A DNA stretch of 64,000 nt from Hymenobacter sediminicola (GTDB taxonomy: Bacteria; Bacteroidota; Bacteroidia; Cytophagales; Hymenobacteraceae): positions 3,717,001 through 3,781,000 of the forward strand of contig NZ_CP060202.1 of assembly GCF_014250515.1 (NCBI RefSeq), written 5' to 3'. Position 1 is the first letter of the stretch. The number at the start of each line of letters is the position of its first letter. Shown here one piece after another: positions 34,996 through 43,653 of the stretch. The notes beneath the pieces are model-generated. The model did no database searches. It was not told the DNA's origin and was given only the letters and a program-made list of their open reading frames with translations. The position numbers and the translations under genes were made by a program.

Positions 34996-36186
34996 ATGTT
35001 TCGTACTCCTACCCTGCGGCGCGTGGCACCGCTCCTGTCGGTGCTGGCCGTGGCCACCGCCTGCTCCAAAGACGACGACCAGTCGGCCACCCCGGAAACC
35101 GGCACGTTTGAGAAAACCGTGCTCCTGCCCGCCGACTTTCTGCGGTTTGCAGACGTAGCCGAACTGACCGATGGCAGCGTGTTCGTGCTGGCCTCTACCA
35201 GTGCCGCTACGGCTTCTGCGCCGCTGGCGGAGAAGCCGGCCGGGATCCGGCTTAGCGCTAGCGGCGACACGCTCTGGACCCGCCGCTATACCTTCGGCAG
35301 TTTCGATCCTATTTACGGGGCCGGCATCAGCTACTCCTGCCTGCCCACCTCCGATGGTAACGTGGTCTTCTCGGCCATGACCCCGCGGACTGGTGGGGCC
35401 TTCGAGCCACGCCTCACCAAGCTCAACGCCGCTACCGGGGCCGTGCTCTGGACGCTCGCCTTGCCCGATGAGGTGTATACTACGATCTGCAAGCTGGCCC
35501 CCACGGCTGGCGGCGGAATCCTGTTTGTAGATACCGACATGAACAACCCGCAGAGCTTCCGGCTGCACACCATCACGGCAGCCGGCACGCTGGTTTCTTC
35601 TGTCACCGTTCCTCACGGGTTTGCGTCCGATATCCGCCCCACCGCCGATGGCAACTTTATCGTGGCAAGTGTGCTGGCCCCCTTCGTCCAGCAGCCGGTT
35701 CTCACAAAGCTGACGCCGCAGGGCAGTGTGCTGTGGAGCCGCACTTTGCCAACTACTGGTTTCGGCCTCACCAATAGCGTGGTGCAAACGCCGGACGGCG
35801 GCTACGCGCTGGCCAGCGGCAATGCCTATGCCTATAACGGCACCAACAACACGCTCCGGCTCTTGAAAGCCGATGCCAACGGGCAGCAGCAGTTTGTGTA
35901 TTCCTACTCCGATATTCTGGGCTATGCCAACCGCCTCGGCCTCAGCAACGGCAAGCTGATCCTCGTAGGCGCCTCCACCACCAGCACCCCCACCGGCGAT
36001 ACGCCGCACCCACTGGCCCTGCGCCTCAACGCCAGTTCGGGCTCCGAAGAGCTGCGTCAGGCCCGCCCGCAGGTAAACGGCTACGTCGCCAGCTTCACCA
36101 CCACCCAGGACGGCAAGCTGCTGCTCTGCTCCGGCGAAGCCGGCAAGCTGGTCCTGCGCAAAACCAACGCCGACCTCACCGACTAA
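34996..36186 (+). CDS. Lipoprotein, probable beta-propeller
   Basis: 396 residues from the ATG at 34996. The N-terminus MFRTPTLRRVAPLLSVLAVATAC is a lipoprotein signal with Cys23, followed by SKDDDQS, an acidic stretch typical of surface-exported Bacteroidota lipoproteins. The mature chain has repeated units of the kind PTADGNFIVAS, QTPDGGYALASG, TTQDGKLLLCSG and LTKLTPQGSVLWSRTL, about every 45-50 residues, as in PQQ-like or quinoprotein-type propellers that lack catalytic residues. Open frame upstream crosses the 21-bp repeats and is not taken as coding. Function unknown; a binding or scaffolding role is an inference. Confidence 0.8.
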   Translation: MFRTPTLRRVAPLLSVLAVATACSKDDDQSATPETGTFEKTVLLPADFLRFADVAELTDGSVFVLASTSAATASAPLAEKPAGIRLSASGDTLWTRRYTFGSFDPIYGAGISYSCLPTSDGNVVFSAMTPRTGGAFEPRLTKLNAATGAVLWTLALPDEVYTTICKLAPTAGGGILFVDTDMNNPQSFRLHTITAAGTLVSSVTVPHGFASDIRPTADGNFIVASVLAPFVQQPVLTKLTPQGSVLWSRTLPTTGFGLTNSVVQTPDGGYALASGNAYAYNGTNNTLRLLKADANGQQQFVYSYSDILGYANRLGLSNGKLILVGASTTSTPTGDTPHPLALRLNASSGSEELRQARPQVNGYVASFTTTQDGKLLLCSGEAGKLVLRKTNADLTD

Positions 36187-36219
36187 AAACCGCCGAACCC
36201 AACGGTTCCTGACCGAACG

Positions 36220-36256
36220 AAGCCCGTCATGCTGCGCTCTGCATGACGGGCTTTTT
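36220..36256 (+). terminator. Terminator of the lipoprotein gene
   Basis: Perfect 13-bp arms AAGCCCGTCATGC (36220-36232) and complement (36241-36253), followed by TTTTTA. Convergent with the DinB-like gene ending at 36276. Confidence 0.85.
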
Positions 36257-36275
36257 AGGTGCGGTTCGCCCTTAC

Positions 36276-36833
36276 CTAATGAATAGAAGGACTTCCGGCA
36301 TCATAAGCGGCCTGACCCGCCTGCACCACCCGCGCCGTCACGAGAAGCTGCCCGGTGTGGCGCGTGGTGTGCTCGGCGGCATGCACCAGCAGCCCGATGA
36401 CAGTGCTGGGCAAGCCCTGGCGGCCGACTGGCCGAAACTCGGTAAGGATGGCTTCGGGCGTGGTGCGCAGCATGGCCAGCAGTTGCTCCACAGCCTCCGA
36501 AAACTGCTGCACCAGCGCGGCGGTGGTTTCGGGGTCTGAGGGTCCGTCTTTTTCGGCGGCGAGGAAGCGAAACTGCTCGTCCGTGAGCGGCTGCTGGCGG
36601 GCGTACGCCTGCATGCGGCTGAGCACGCCCGCCAGGTGGCGCAGATGAAACCCCACCGACGCCACCCCAGCCGGCCGCACCGGCAGCAGGTGGTCGGGAA
36701 AGTTGTGGAGGGCGGCCTGCACTTCGGCGCGGGCTTGTAGCAGCGCGTGCGCCACGGGTTGCAGCAGCGGCGGCACCTCGGGCAGCGGGCCGCGCAGCCA
36801 GTATTCGGGTTGCGGAACGGAGGGCGTTGTCAT
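36276..36833 (-). CDS. DinB/YfiT-like four-helix metal-binding protein
   Basis: 185 residues from the ATG at 36833; the longer open frame to 36905 is less likely. DinB_2-type pattern: an early helix (LLQPVAHALLQARAEVQAAL), then VGFHLRHLAGVLSRMQAYA (His ligand region near residue 63), and near the C-terminus VHAAEHTTRHTGQLLVTARV, giving the three-His metal site of the DinB/YfiT superfamily. Members are often thiol-dependent transferases using bacillithiol or are stress-linked proteins. The substrate is unknown. It diverges from the gene at 36954 over a 120-base gap. Confidence 0.85.
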   Translation of the reverse strand: MTTPSVPQPEYWLRGPLPEVPPLLQPVAHALLQARAEVQAALHNFPDHLLPVRPAGVASVGFHLRHLAGVLSRMQAYARQQPLTDEQFRFLAAEKDGPSDPETTAALVQQFSEAVEQLLAMLRTTPEAILTEFRPVGRQGLPSTVIGLLVHAAEHTTRHTGQLLVTARVVQAGQAAYDAGSPSIH

Positions 36834-36953
36834 GGGTAGTATAACTGCCAGGGCCGCCCGCAGGTTGAGGGCGGTGGCTTTAGTGGGTATATTCACAAAA
36901 ACCAATATCTTCCCAGTAGCAGCCTTATCCTTCCACCATTTCTCTTTCTTGCT

Positions 36954-37658
36954 ATGGCCCTCGACCTGCTTTCCGATGCTGTTGTAGACACCGTGTCGTT
37001 GCCGACTACCAACGCCCGGGTGCGGAGCAAAGCCCGCGGTATTGGCAGCTCCAGCACCGTTACGGGGCTGGAAGTGCGCCTGTCGCGGGTGTTCATCAAC
37101 GACAACCGCACGCCCAAAGTCTGGCCCTTCCCCGGTTTCGCCGACGTCTACCTGCTGCTGGTCGTGTTCGATGACCTCAACCCCGAGCCGCAGGCCCTCA
37201 CGCTGTCCGGTTTTGCCCGCATTGATGATGGCGAAGACCTGCCCGTGGACAAAACCGCGTACCTCTGGAAGCAGCAGCAGGAAAACGAGCCGGCTCCGTC
37301 ACAGGTGCACGTGCTGCTGTCGGTGCTTAAGAGCAAGAAAGGCCTGCGCGATACGGCCGCCGTGCTGGCCCAGGCCCGCGACTCCGACGACTACCGTGGC
37401 TTGGTGGGCGAAGTGGTAGGGGCCATTGCCGGCGCCCCGGCCCGCACCGCCGAAGTCATTCTGCAGCTAGGAGCGGTGGTTGGCAATCTGCTGAAGGAAG
37501 TGGAAGACAAGCCGCTGTTCACGCAGGTCATCAGCTTCACCGACATCAACGGCGACTTCGACAACCTGGGCAAAACGCCGGTGGTGAAGATGAACAACTA
37601 CGTGCAGACCACCCTCACGCTGGTCGTGCGCGACCCTTCCCGCGAGCCAGCCGCGTAA
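36954..37658 (+). CDS. Hypothetical protein, unknown family
   Basis: 234 residues, no signal peptide or clear membrane segment. The first 100 residues look like a beta-sandwich (VTGLEVRLSRVFINDNR, ADVYLLLVVFDDLNPEPQALTLSGFARIDDGEDLPVDKTAYLW), then come helical segments (VLLSVLKSKKGLRDTAAVL, IAGAPARTAEVILQLGAVVGNLLKE) and a final strand pair (YVQTTLTLVVRD). The sandwich-plus-helix layout suggests a structural or effector-like cytoplasmic protein, but I recognise no family. The next gene starts 6 bases after its stop, so the two are co-transcribed and probably act together. Confidence 0.75.
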   Translation: MALDLLSDAVVDTVSLPTTNARVRSKARGIGSSSTVTGLEVRLSRVFINDNRTPKVWPFPGFADVYLLLVVFDDLNPEPQALTLSGFARIDDGEDLPVDKTAYLWKQQQENEPAPSQVHVLLSVLKSKKGLRDTAAVLAQARDSDDYRGLVGEVVGAIAGAPARTAEVILQLGAVVGNLLKEVEDKPLFTQVISFTDINGDFDNLGKTPVVKMNNYVQTTLTLVVRDPSREPAA

Positions 37659-37664
37659 GGCCGA

Positions 37665-38219
37665 ATGCACCGCATGAAGACGTTTTCGGAAGTATTGCTG
37701 GCGGCCCTCATCAGCGACGCGGTGGTGGCCCTGCTGCTGGGGCTGCTGCTGAAAAGCCGCACCGAGCGGATTGCCCACGAAATCAGGACCCAGTATGAGC
37801 AGCTGGCAACCACGTTCCGCTCGCGCTTTAGCTGGAAGGAAAAAGCCCTGGCCGAGCTGCTGGCGCCGCTGCACATGCAGCTAAACCGCACCGAGCGGGC
37901 CTTTCGGCGCTATGCCGCCGGCAATCTGTATCTGGAGGCCCGGATTCTAAAGGAAGGCAACGAGGCCATCCGCAACCTGCTTATCGAGAAAGGCTACCTG
38001 ATTCCGCTGGACCTGCTGCCCGACGCCGACCGACTGATAGAGCACTATGATATCTGGCTGGAGGAATTTGCCCGCGTGCGGGATGCTGCTCAGCCCGACC
38101 TGGGCACACCCTTCGTGTTTGTGGGGCCGCAGGGCTATCCGTTTCCGCGCTCCTCCGCCGACAAGTTTCAGCAGACGTACCAGCAGCTGTGGCGCGAGGT
38201 ATACGGCACTATTTCCTGA
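37665..38219 (+). CDS. Membrane-anchored hypothetical protein
   Basis: 184 residues. One N-terminal membrane helix (about 8-28, VLLAALISDAVVALLLGLLL) followed by a helical cytoplasmic domain with a coiled-coil-like stretch (RTERIAHEIRTQYEQLATTFRSRFSWKEKALAELLAPLHMQL) and a C-terminal part containing DIWLEEFARVRDA and VFVGPQGYPFPRSSADKFQQTY. Family not recognised. It is the second gene of a two-gene unit with 36954-37658. ATG at 37674 is an alternative start. Confidence 0.75.
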   Translation: MHRMKTFSEVLLAALISDAVVALLLGLLLKSRTERIAHEIRTQYEQLATTFRSRFSWKEKALAELLAPLHMQLNRTERAFRRYAAGNLYLEARILKEGNEAIRNLLIEKGYLIPLDLLPDADRLIEHYDIWLEEFARVRDAAQPDLGTPFVFVGPQGYPFPRSSADKFQQTYQQLWREVYGTIS

Positions 38220-38248
38220 TGCTGGCTAGGTATTGACAGGCCCCGGTC

Positions 38249-38256
38249 TATCTTTA
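38249..38256 (+). promoter_or_regulatory. -7 element of the aminotransferase gene
   Basis: TATCTTTA, one mismatch to TAnnTTTG, ends only 5 bases before the ATG at 38262, so the transcript would be leaderless or nearly so. Confidence 0.5.
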
Positions 38257-38261
38257 AGCCC

Positions 38262-39500
38262 ATGCTCCAGCTTTCTCAGCGCGGCGTGGCCTTACCCCCT
38301 TCGCCTTACCGCAAACTCACGCCCTTCGCCGAATCCGCCCGCCAGCGGGGAATTATCGTTCACCCCCTCAACATCGGCCAGCCCGATATTGAAACGCCGC
38401 CTTCCATGCTGGAAGCCGTGCAGCGGGCCAGCATTCAGGTGCTCGAATACAGCCCCACAGCCGGCTACCCCAGCTACCGCCGCAAGCTGGCCGACTACTA
38501 CCAGCGCCTAGGCCTGGAGGTGGATTCCGACGATATCATCGTGACAACTGGCGGCAGTGAGGCCATATCGTTTGCACTGCTGGCCTGCCTAAATCCCGGC
38601 GACGAGTTTATCGTACCGGAGCCGTTCTACGGGCCGTATTCGGCGTTTGCCGTGGCTACGGGCACGCACGTGGTACCCATAACGGCCCGGCTGGAAGACA
38701 ACTTCGCGTTGCCACCCATTACGGAGTTTGAGCAGAAGATTACGCCGCGCACTAAGGCAATTATGATCTGCAGCCCCAACAACCCCACCGGCTACGTGTA
38801 CAGCCGCGCGGAACTGGAGCAGCTGAAGGAGCTATGCCTGCGCCACAACCTGTACCTGCTCTCCGACGAGGCGTACCGGGAGTTCTGCTACAACACCGAA
38901 TATACCAGCGCCCTGAACCTGCGCGGCGCCGACGACCATATCGTGCTGCTCGATACCATATCGAAGCGGTATAGTGCGTGTGGAGCGCGCATTGGGGCTA
39001 TTGTCACAAAAAACCACGCTCTGCGCGACGTATTTTTCAAGTTGGCCCAGCTGCGCGTAAGCCCGCCGGGCCTGGGGCAGCTGCTAGCCGAAGCCGCCGC
39101 CGACCTGCCCGCTACCTACTTCGACCACACCAAAACCGAATACTTAGCACGCCGTGACCTGATGCTGCGCCGCCTGCGGGCCATGCCCGGCGTGCAGGTG
39201 CCCACCCCGAGTGGCGCGTTCTACGTCATCTGCCACTTGCCCGTAGATGATGCCGACCGGTTTGCGCAATGGCTCCTGGAGGAATTCAGCCACTACGGCC
39301 AAACCCTGATGATTTCGCCGGCTTCCGGTTTCTACGCCACGCCCGGCCTGGGCCGCCAGCAGGTACGCCTAGCCTACGTTGTCAATCAGGATATCATCAG
39401 CAAGGCCATGGACTGCCTGGAAGCAGCCCTACAGCAGTACCCAGGCCGCGAGGAGAAACAGCGTGTGGCTGCCGCGGAGGTGCGGGAAACGTTCGGCTGA
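38262..39500 (+). CDS. PLP-dependent class I/II aminotransferase (aspartate-type)
   Basis: 412 residues, cytoplasmic fold-type I enzyme. Visible motifs: LNIGQPDIETP (36-47), YSPTAGYPSYRRKLADYY (63-80), TTGGSEAI (95-102), the PLP-contact block SPNNPTGYVYS (171-181), SDEAYREF (201-208), PLP Lys235 in DTISKRYSACGARIG, and substrate carboxylate Arg in QQVRLAYV near the C-terminus. The SACG/GARIG context and YRKLTPFAESARQRGI N-terminus fit the aspartate/aromatic aminotransferase subgroup Ib-like of Bacteroidota. Exact amino-acid substrate cannot be set from the sequence. The C-terminal 25 residues are a charged tail beyond the fold. Confidence 0.92.
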   Translation: MLQLSQRGVALPPSPYRKLTPFAESARQRGIIVHPLNIGQPDIETPPSMLEAVQRASIQVLEYSPTAGYPSYRRKLADYYQRLGLEVDSDDIIVTTGGSEAISFALLACLNPGDEFIVPEPFYGPYSAFAVATGTHVVPITARLEDNFALPPITEFEQKITPRTKAIMICSPNNPTGYVYSRAELEQLKELCLRHNLYLLSDEAYREFCYNTEYTSALNLRGADDHIVLLDTISKRYSACGARIGAIVTKNHALRDVFFKLAQLRVSPPGLGQLLAEAAADLPATYFDHTKTEYLARRDLMLRRLRAMPGVQVPTPSGAFYVICHLPVDDADRFAQWLLEEFSHYGQTLMISPASGFYATPGLGRQQVRLAYVVNQDIISKAMDCLEAALQQYPGREEKQRVAAAEVRETFG

Positions 39501-39588
39501 GTATGCTGCCGGTTGCCGTCCAATCAGCCGGGCGGCTGCGAGCGGGCTTCTCATACTTTTCGGGCTGATTCTTGCGTTCTGCTTTCTG

Positions 39589-40080
39589 ATGAAACGTTTG
39601 CTGCCTCTTTTGCTTCTGCTACCACTTGGCATGGCGCCAACCGGGGCACAGACCATACTGCCCGAATCGGCGCGGCAGCTCACGCTGCGCATCAACGGGC
39701 AGACCGTAGCCGCCGACACGATCAGCTCCCGCTTTTTTCTCGGCGAAGACCGGGCTCTGCGCCTCAACATCGTGCGCGCCGACGATCCGGACGGCGAAGG
39801 CCTGACCATCATCATCGACCGGTTCCCGATTCAGGCGGGCAGCTACAGCTTCCAGGAGATTCTGAGTGGCCGCAACCGCGACGCTTCGTACCGTTTCGGT
39901 AAGATATCAGCCTACTCCAAATCCTGCGGCCAGAACACCGGTAACGTCACTATTACAGGGGTAAATACCGCCCGGCACTGGCTGATGGGCACTTACTCGT
40001 GCCAGGTGTGTGAAGCCGGACGGGGCGGGCGGCGCTTTACGCTGGAAGGCACATTCCGGTACCCCGTGGAGAAGGAGTAA
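39589..40080 (+). CDS. Secreted hypothetical protein
   Basis: 163 residues from the ATG at 39589; signal peptide MKRLLPLLLLLPLGMAPTGA. The mature part is strand-rich (LTLRINGQTVAADTISSRFFLG, LTIIIDRFPIQAGSYSFQEIL, NVTITGVNTARHWLMGTYSCQVC, RRFTLEGTFRYPV), with Cys residues near 113, 137 and 140. It resembles small Bacteroidota periplasmic or surface beta proteins that end in a GTFR motif, but I cannot name the family. It stands between the aminotransferase and serine hydrolase genes on the same strand, with gaps of 88 and 59 bases. Confidence 0.7.
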   Translation: MKRLLPLLLLLPLGMAPTGAQTILPESARQLTLRINGQTVAADTISSRFFLGEDRALRLNIVRADDPDGEGLTIIIDRFPIQAGSYSFQEILSGRNRDASYRFGKISAYSKSCGQNTGNVTITGVNTARHWLMGTYSCQVCEAGRGGRRFTLEGTFRYPVEKE

Positions 40081-40139
40081 GCAGTGGCAAAACTGCTGTA
40101 CCTTCCGGGCAGATTCTGGCTTTCATCCGTTCTTTTTGC

Positions 40140-41687
40140 ATGCTTCTTTCCGTTTCCCCCCGCCTAACGCTGGCGGCTGGCCTGCTGCTTAGTGCTGCTC
40201 CGGCCGTCCTGGCCCAAACGACCACCACTCCCAACCGCTTCGTCACCGATAGCCTCGACAGCTACATCCGGCGCGGTATGCAGCGCTGGCAGATTCCGGG
40301 CCTGGCCGTGGTGGTAGTGAAGGATGGGAAAGTAGTGGTACAGAAGGGCTACGGCGTGCGCGAAGTGGGCAAGCCCGCGCCCGTGGACGCCACCACGCTG
40401 TTCATGATTGCCTCCAACACCAAGCTCTTTACGGGCACGGCGCTGGCCAAGCTCGATGGCGAAAAGAAAATCAACCTCGACGAAAAAGTAACCAAGTACC
40501 TGCCCGATTTTCGGCTCTACGACTCGCTGGCGTCGCAGCAGGTGACGGTGCGCGACCTGATGAGCCACCATTTCGGCTTCAAGACGTTCCAAGGCGACTT
40601 CACGTTCTTCAAATCCAACCTGGAGCGTGCCGAAATTGTGCGGCGCATGCGGCTAATGAAGCCCGGAGGCCAGTTCCGCCGCGACTATGGCTACTGCAAC
40701 TCGGGTTTCGTGGCGGCCGGCGAGGTGATACCAGCGGCCACCGGCGGCACCAGTTGGGAAAACTACGTGCGCCAGAACCTGCTTCAGCCGCTGAACATGA
40801 CCAGCACCGATGTTAGCTCAACGGGCTTTGGGCAGCGGCCTAATATTGCGCACGCCTACTCCAACACGTTCGGGCCGCTGGCAGAAGTGCCCTTCGACAA
40901 CTGGGACAACATGGCGCCCTGTGCCAGCATCGTTTCCAACGTAACGGACCTGAGCAACTGGCTGCGTTTCCAGCTGGATAGTGGCCGCTACGAGGGCAAG
41001 CAGGTGATGCCTTGGGCGGCGCTGCGCAAAACCCGTGACGCCAACACCGTTATCAGCAGCCGCAAATCGACCATCTACCCCATGCACTTCGTCACGTACG
41101 GGTTGGGCGTGGAGGCCGCCGACTACAACGGCAAGCAACTATTCTGGCACACAGGCGGCGCGTCGGGGCAGGTGAGTAATGTGTGCTTTGTGCCGGAAGC
41201 CGGCCTGGGTATTGCGGTGCTCACTAACAACGACAACCAGAGCTTCTTCGAGGCGTTGCGCTACCAGCTGCTCGACAGCTACTTGGGCGTGCCGTATGTA
41301 GACCGGAGTGCCGCGGCGTGGCAGCGTAAGGTACGGGCCGAAGCCAGCCAAACCGACCCGACGAAAGAACTGGCGGCCCGCGTCAGCAAAAAGAACAAGC
41401 CCGCATTGCCACTCAAGGCCTACGTGGGCGAGTACGAGAACAAGCTGTTTGGCCGCATCAGCATCAGCCAGAAAGGCAAGCAACTGCTTGTTACGCTGCC
41501 CAACCATCCCGGCCTCACCGCCACCCTCGACTACATGGACGGCCAGGAGTTCCGGGCCACGTATTCCGACTTAGTGTTCGGCGTGATGCCCGCCAAGTTT
41601 GAAGCGGAGGGCAACAATGTGAAGACTGTAGAGCTGCGCGTCAACGACTACGTAGAGTACGACCCATACGTGTTCAGCAAACTGTAA
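40140..41687 (+). CDS. Class C beta-lactamase-like serine hydrolase
   Basis: 515 residues; signal peptide to about residue 26 (SAAPAVLAQ). The beta-lactamase/penicillin-binding fold covers about 35-390: SxxK motif Ser92-Asn-Thr-Lys95, YxN motif Tyr185-Cys-Asn187, and HTGG at 337-340. The C-terminal region (about 420-515; KAYVGEYENKLFGRISISQKG) is a DUF3471-type beta domain often found after this fold. Such exported esterase/peptidase-like enzymes act on peptides or esters; natural substrates are mostly unknown and lactamase activity should not be assumed. It is followed by a strong terminator shared with the convergent alcohol dehydrogenase gene. Confidence 0.93.
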   Translation: MLLSVSPRLTLAAGLLLSAAPAVLAQTTTTPNRFVTDSLDSYIRRGMQRWQIPGLAVVVVKDGKVVVQKGYGVREVGKPAPVDATTLFMIASNTKLFTGTALAKLDGEKKINLDEKVTKYLPDFRLYDSLASQQVTVRDLMSHHFGFKTFQGDFTFFKSNLERAEIVRRMRLMKPGGQFRRDYGYCNSGFVAAGEVIPAATGGTSWENYVRQNLLQPLNMTSTDVSSTGFGQRPNIAHAYSNTFGPLAEVPFDNWDNMAPCASIVSNVTDLSNWLRFQLDSGRYEGKQVMPWAALRKTRDANTVISSRKSTIYPMHFVTYGLGVEAADYNGKQLFWHTGGASGQVSNVCFVPEAGLGIAVLTNNDNQSFFEALRYQLLDSYLGVPYVDRSAAAWQRKVRAEASQTDPTKELAARVSKKNKPALPLKAYVGEYENKLFGRISISQKGKQLLVTLPNHPGLTATLDYMDGQEFRATYSDLVFGVMPAKFEAEGNNVKTVELRVNDYVEYDPYVFSKL

Positions 41688-41701
41688 TACCAGCAAACAC
41701 A

Positions 41702-41746
41702 AAAAAAGCCCGCCTATCATCATCATGATGACAGGCGGGCTTTTTT
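41702..41746. terminator. Bidirectional terminator
   Basis: AAAAAAGCCCGCCT pairs with AGGCGGGCTTTTTT, and inside it TCATCA pairs with TGATGA. Located between convergent genes ending at 41687 (+) and 41796 (-). Confidence 0.9.
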
Positions 41747-41795
41747 GCTTACCAGCTAAGTTAAAACAAGCTGTACCGGTTCACAGCACCACTGC

Positions 41796-42836
41796 TTATA
41801 GCGTAGCCAGATCAATCACGAAGCGGTATTTCACGTCAGACTTCATCATCCGCTCGTAGGCTTCGTTGATGTAGTCCATACGGATAACCTCCACATCGGA
41901 CATGACGTTGTGCTCGGCGCAGAAATCCAGCATTTCCTGGGTTTCCTGGATGCCACCGATGAGTGAGCCGGCAATGCGCCGCCGCTTGGCAATTAGGTTG
42001 AAGGCGTGCAGCTGCGGCGCTTCCGGTGGCACACCCAGCAGCACCATCGTGCCGTCGCGGCGCAGGCTGGCCACGTAGGGCGTCAGGTCCATGGGAGCCG
42101 ACACGGTATTGATGATCAGGTCAAAATAGTTGCCGATGCCTTTCATGGCTTCGGGGTCTTTGGTTACCACGAATTTGTGGGCGCCCAGGGCTTTGGCGTC
42201 GGCTTCCTTGCCGGGCGAGGTGCTGAGCACGGTTACTTCGCACCCCATAGCGGCCGCAAACTTCACAGCCATGTGACCCAGGCCACCAAGACCCATCACG
42301 GCCACCCGGTCGCCCTGCTTGGCGTTCCACTGCCGCAGCGGCGACCAAGTGGTAATGCCGGCACAGAGCAGCGGCGCCACGCGGGCCAGATCCAACTTCT
42401 CAGACACGTGCAGCACGAATTTCTCCGTCACGACAATGTTGTTGGAATAGCCACCGTAGGTGGGCGTGCCGTCTTTCTCGCGGGCATTGTATGTGCCCAC
42501 GAAGCCCTTGTCGCAGTATTGTTCCAGGCCGTCGGCGCATTCAGGGCAGTGTTGGCAGGAGTCTACCATGCAGCCCACACCGGCTAAGTCGCCGGGCTTG
42601 AAGCCCTTCACATGCGCGCCTACCTCCGTGACGCGGCCTACTATTTCGTGGCCCGGAACCATAGGGAAAATGGAGCCGCCCCACTCGTCGCGGACTTGGT
42701 GTACGTCGGAGTGGCAGACACCGCAGAACAGAATTTCAATACGCACATCGTGCGGGCCAACGTCGCGGCGCTGGAAATCAAACGGGGCAAGGGGGGCATG
42801 GGTCGCCGGAGCGGCATATCCTTTAGATGCAATCAT
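41796..42836 (-). CDS. Zinc-dependent NADP(H) alcohol dehydrogenase (YahK/CAD-type)
   Basis: 346 residues, medium-chain dehydrogenase. Catalytic zinc ligands Cys41 (GVCHSD), His63-Glu64 (PGHE) and Cys158 (LLCAG); structural zinc ligands Cys94, Cys97, Cys100 and Cys108; Rossmann motif GLGGLG (182-187) followed by STSPGKE, where the Ser-Thr-Ser instead of an acidic residue indicates NADP(H). The ADEWGGSIFPMVPGHE and GGYSNNIVV blocks are typical of the E. coli YahK / cinnamyl alcohol dehydrogenase group, which reduces a broad range of aldehydes. It diverges from the cytochrome b561 gene over a 159-base gap in which I see no clear element. Confidence 0.95.
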   Translation of the reverse strand: MIASKGYAAPATHAPLAPFDFQRRDVGPHDVRIEILFCGVCHSDVHQVRDEWGGSIFPMVPGHEIVGRVTEVGAHVKGFKPGDLAGVGCMVDSCQHCPECADGLEQYCDKGFVGTYNAREKDGTPTYGGYSNNIVVTEKFVLHVSEKLDLARVAPLLCAGITTWSPLRQWNAKQGDRVAVMGLGGLGHMAVKFAAAMGCEVTVLSTSPGKEADAKALGAHKFVVTKDPEAMKGIGNYFDLIINTVSAPMDLTPYVASLRRDGTMVLLGVPPEAPQLHAFNLIAKRRRIAGSLIGGIQETQEMLDFCAEHNVMSDVEVIRMDYINEAYERMMKSDVKYRFVIDLATL

Positions 42837-42995
42837 GCGTGTGGTTTTGAAGAAAATGGAGCAAGTTCGAATGGGTGTAACTGTATTCTACGCCGAAGGT
42901 TCTTCGCAAAGCCCCTACGCCTCCAACACCGGATTGTAAACGGCCGTAACGGTGTACCTTACGCCCCTGTTCTTTCTTCTACTACCACACATACG

Positions 42996-43643
42996 ATGCC
43001 CTCTTCTTCTACCACTATTTCTGTAGCACCCCGGCACAATTCCGCAGGGCTACGCTTCTGGCACTGGTCTAATGCGGCCTTGGTGCTGGCCCAGCTTCTG
43101 ACGATTCTGTTCATGTTCGTCATCGTGAAGGTCAAGACCTTGGCTCCGGAATTCAGCAAAGTGCTGGCCGAAAAAGGCGTGAACATGGCTCCCGAAGACC
43201 TACGTGGCCTCACACGTATTGTGTCGCACCGCATCTGGGACTGGCATATCTGGATCGGCATTACACTGTCGGTGCTGCTGGCTTTCCGTGTGGTAGTTAG
43301 CTTTCTGCAGCGGGGCCGGCAGCGAACCGGCGCCAAAATAGCCGCCCTGAAAGGCCGCGCCGCTCAAGGCGACATAGTAGCCCAGCAGGGCGTGTGGGTG
43401 CGCTATGCCTACCGGGGCTTCTATGTAGTGCTAGCCGTGATGGTCGTTACGGGCCTGATTCTGGTGTTCGAGGACAACTTCCGCAGCATTGAGCACACGG
43501 CCAAGGAAGTCCATGAATTCACGATGTACCTCGTCATTGCGTTTGTGGCCGCCCATATTGCCGGCGTGTTCCGCGCCGAAGTCACCCACGACCCCGGCAT
43601 TGTGTCGGATATGATTAACGGCGGGGCATCGGACGAGGAATAG
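42996..43643 (+). CDS. Cytochrome b561 family membrane protein
   Basis: 215 residues from the ATG at 42996. Four membrane helices: about 25-46 (RFWHWSNAALVLAQLLTILFMF), 80-103 (HRIWDWHIWIGITLSVLLAF), 143-165 (YRGFYVVLAVMVVTGLILVF) and 180-200 (HEFTMYLVIAFVAAHIAGVF). Conserved His residues in the RFWHW, SHRIWDWHIW, KEVHEF and AAHIAGV contexts are the b-heme ligands of the bacterial cytochrome b561/Ni-Fe hydrogenase b-subunit superfamily. It moves electrons across or within the inner membrane; the partner is unknown. It ends 10 bases from the convergent DUF1990 gene. Confidence 0.88.
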   Translation: MPSSSTTISVAPRHNSAGLRFWHWSNAALVLAQLLTILFMFVIVKVKTLAPEFSKVLAEKGVNMAPEDLRGLTRIVSHRIWDWHIWIGITLSVLLAFRVVVSFLQRGRQRTGAKIAALKGRAAQGDIVAQQGVWVRYAYRGFYVVLAVMVVTGLILVFEDNFRSIEHTAKEVHEFTMYLVIAFVAAHIAGVFRAEVTHDPGIVSDMINGGASDEE

Positions 43644-43653
43644 CCTAATATTA

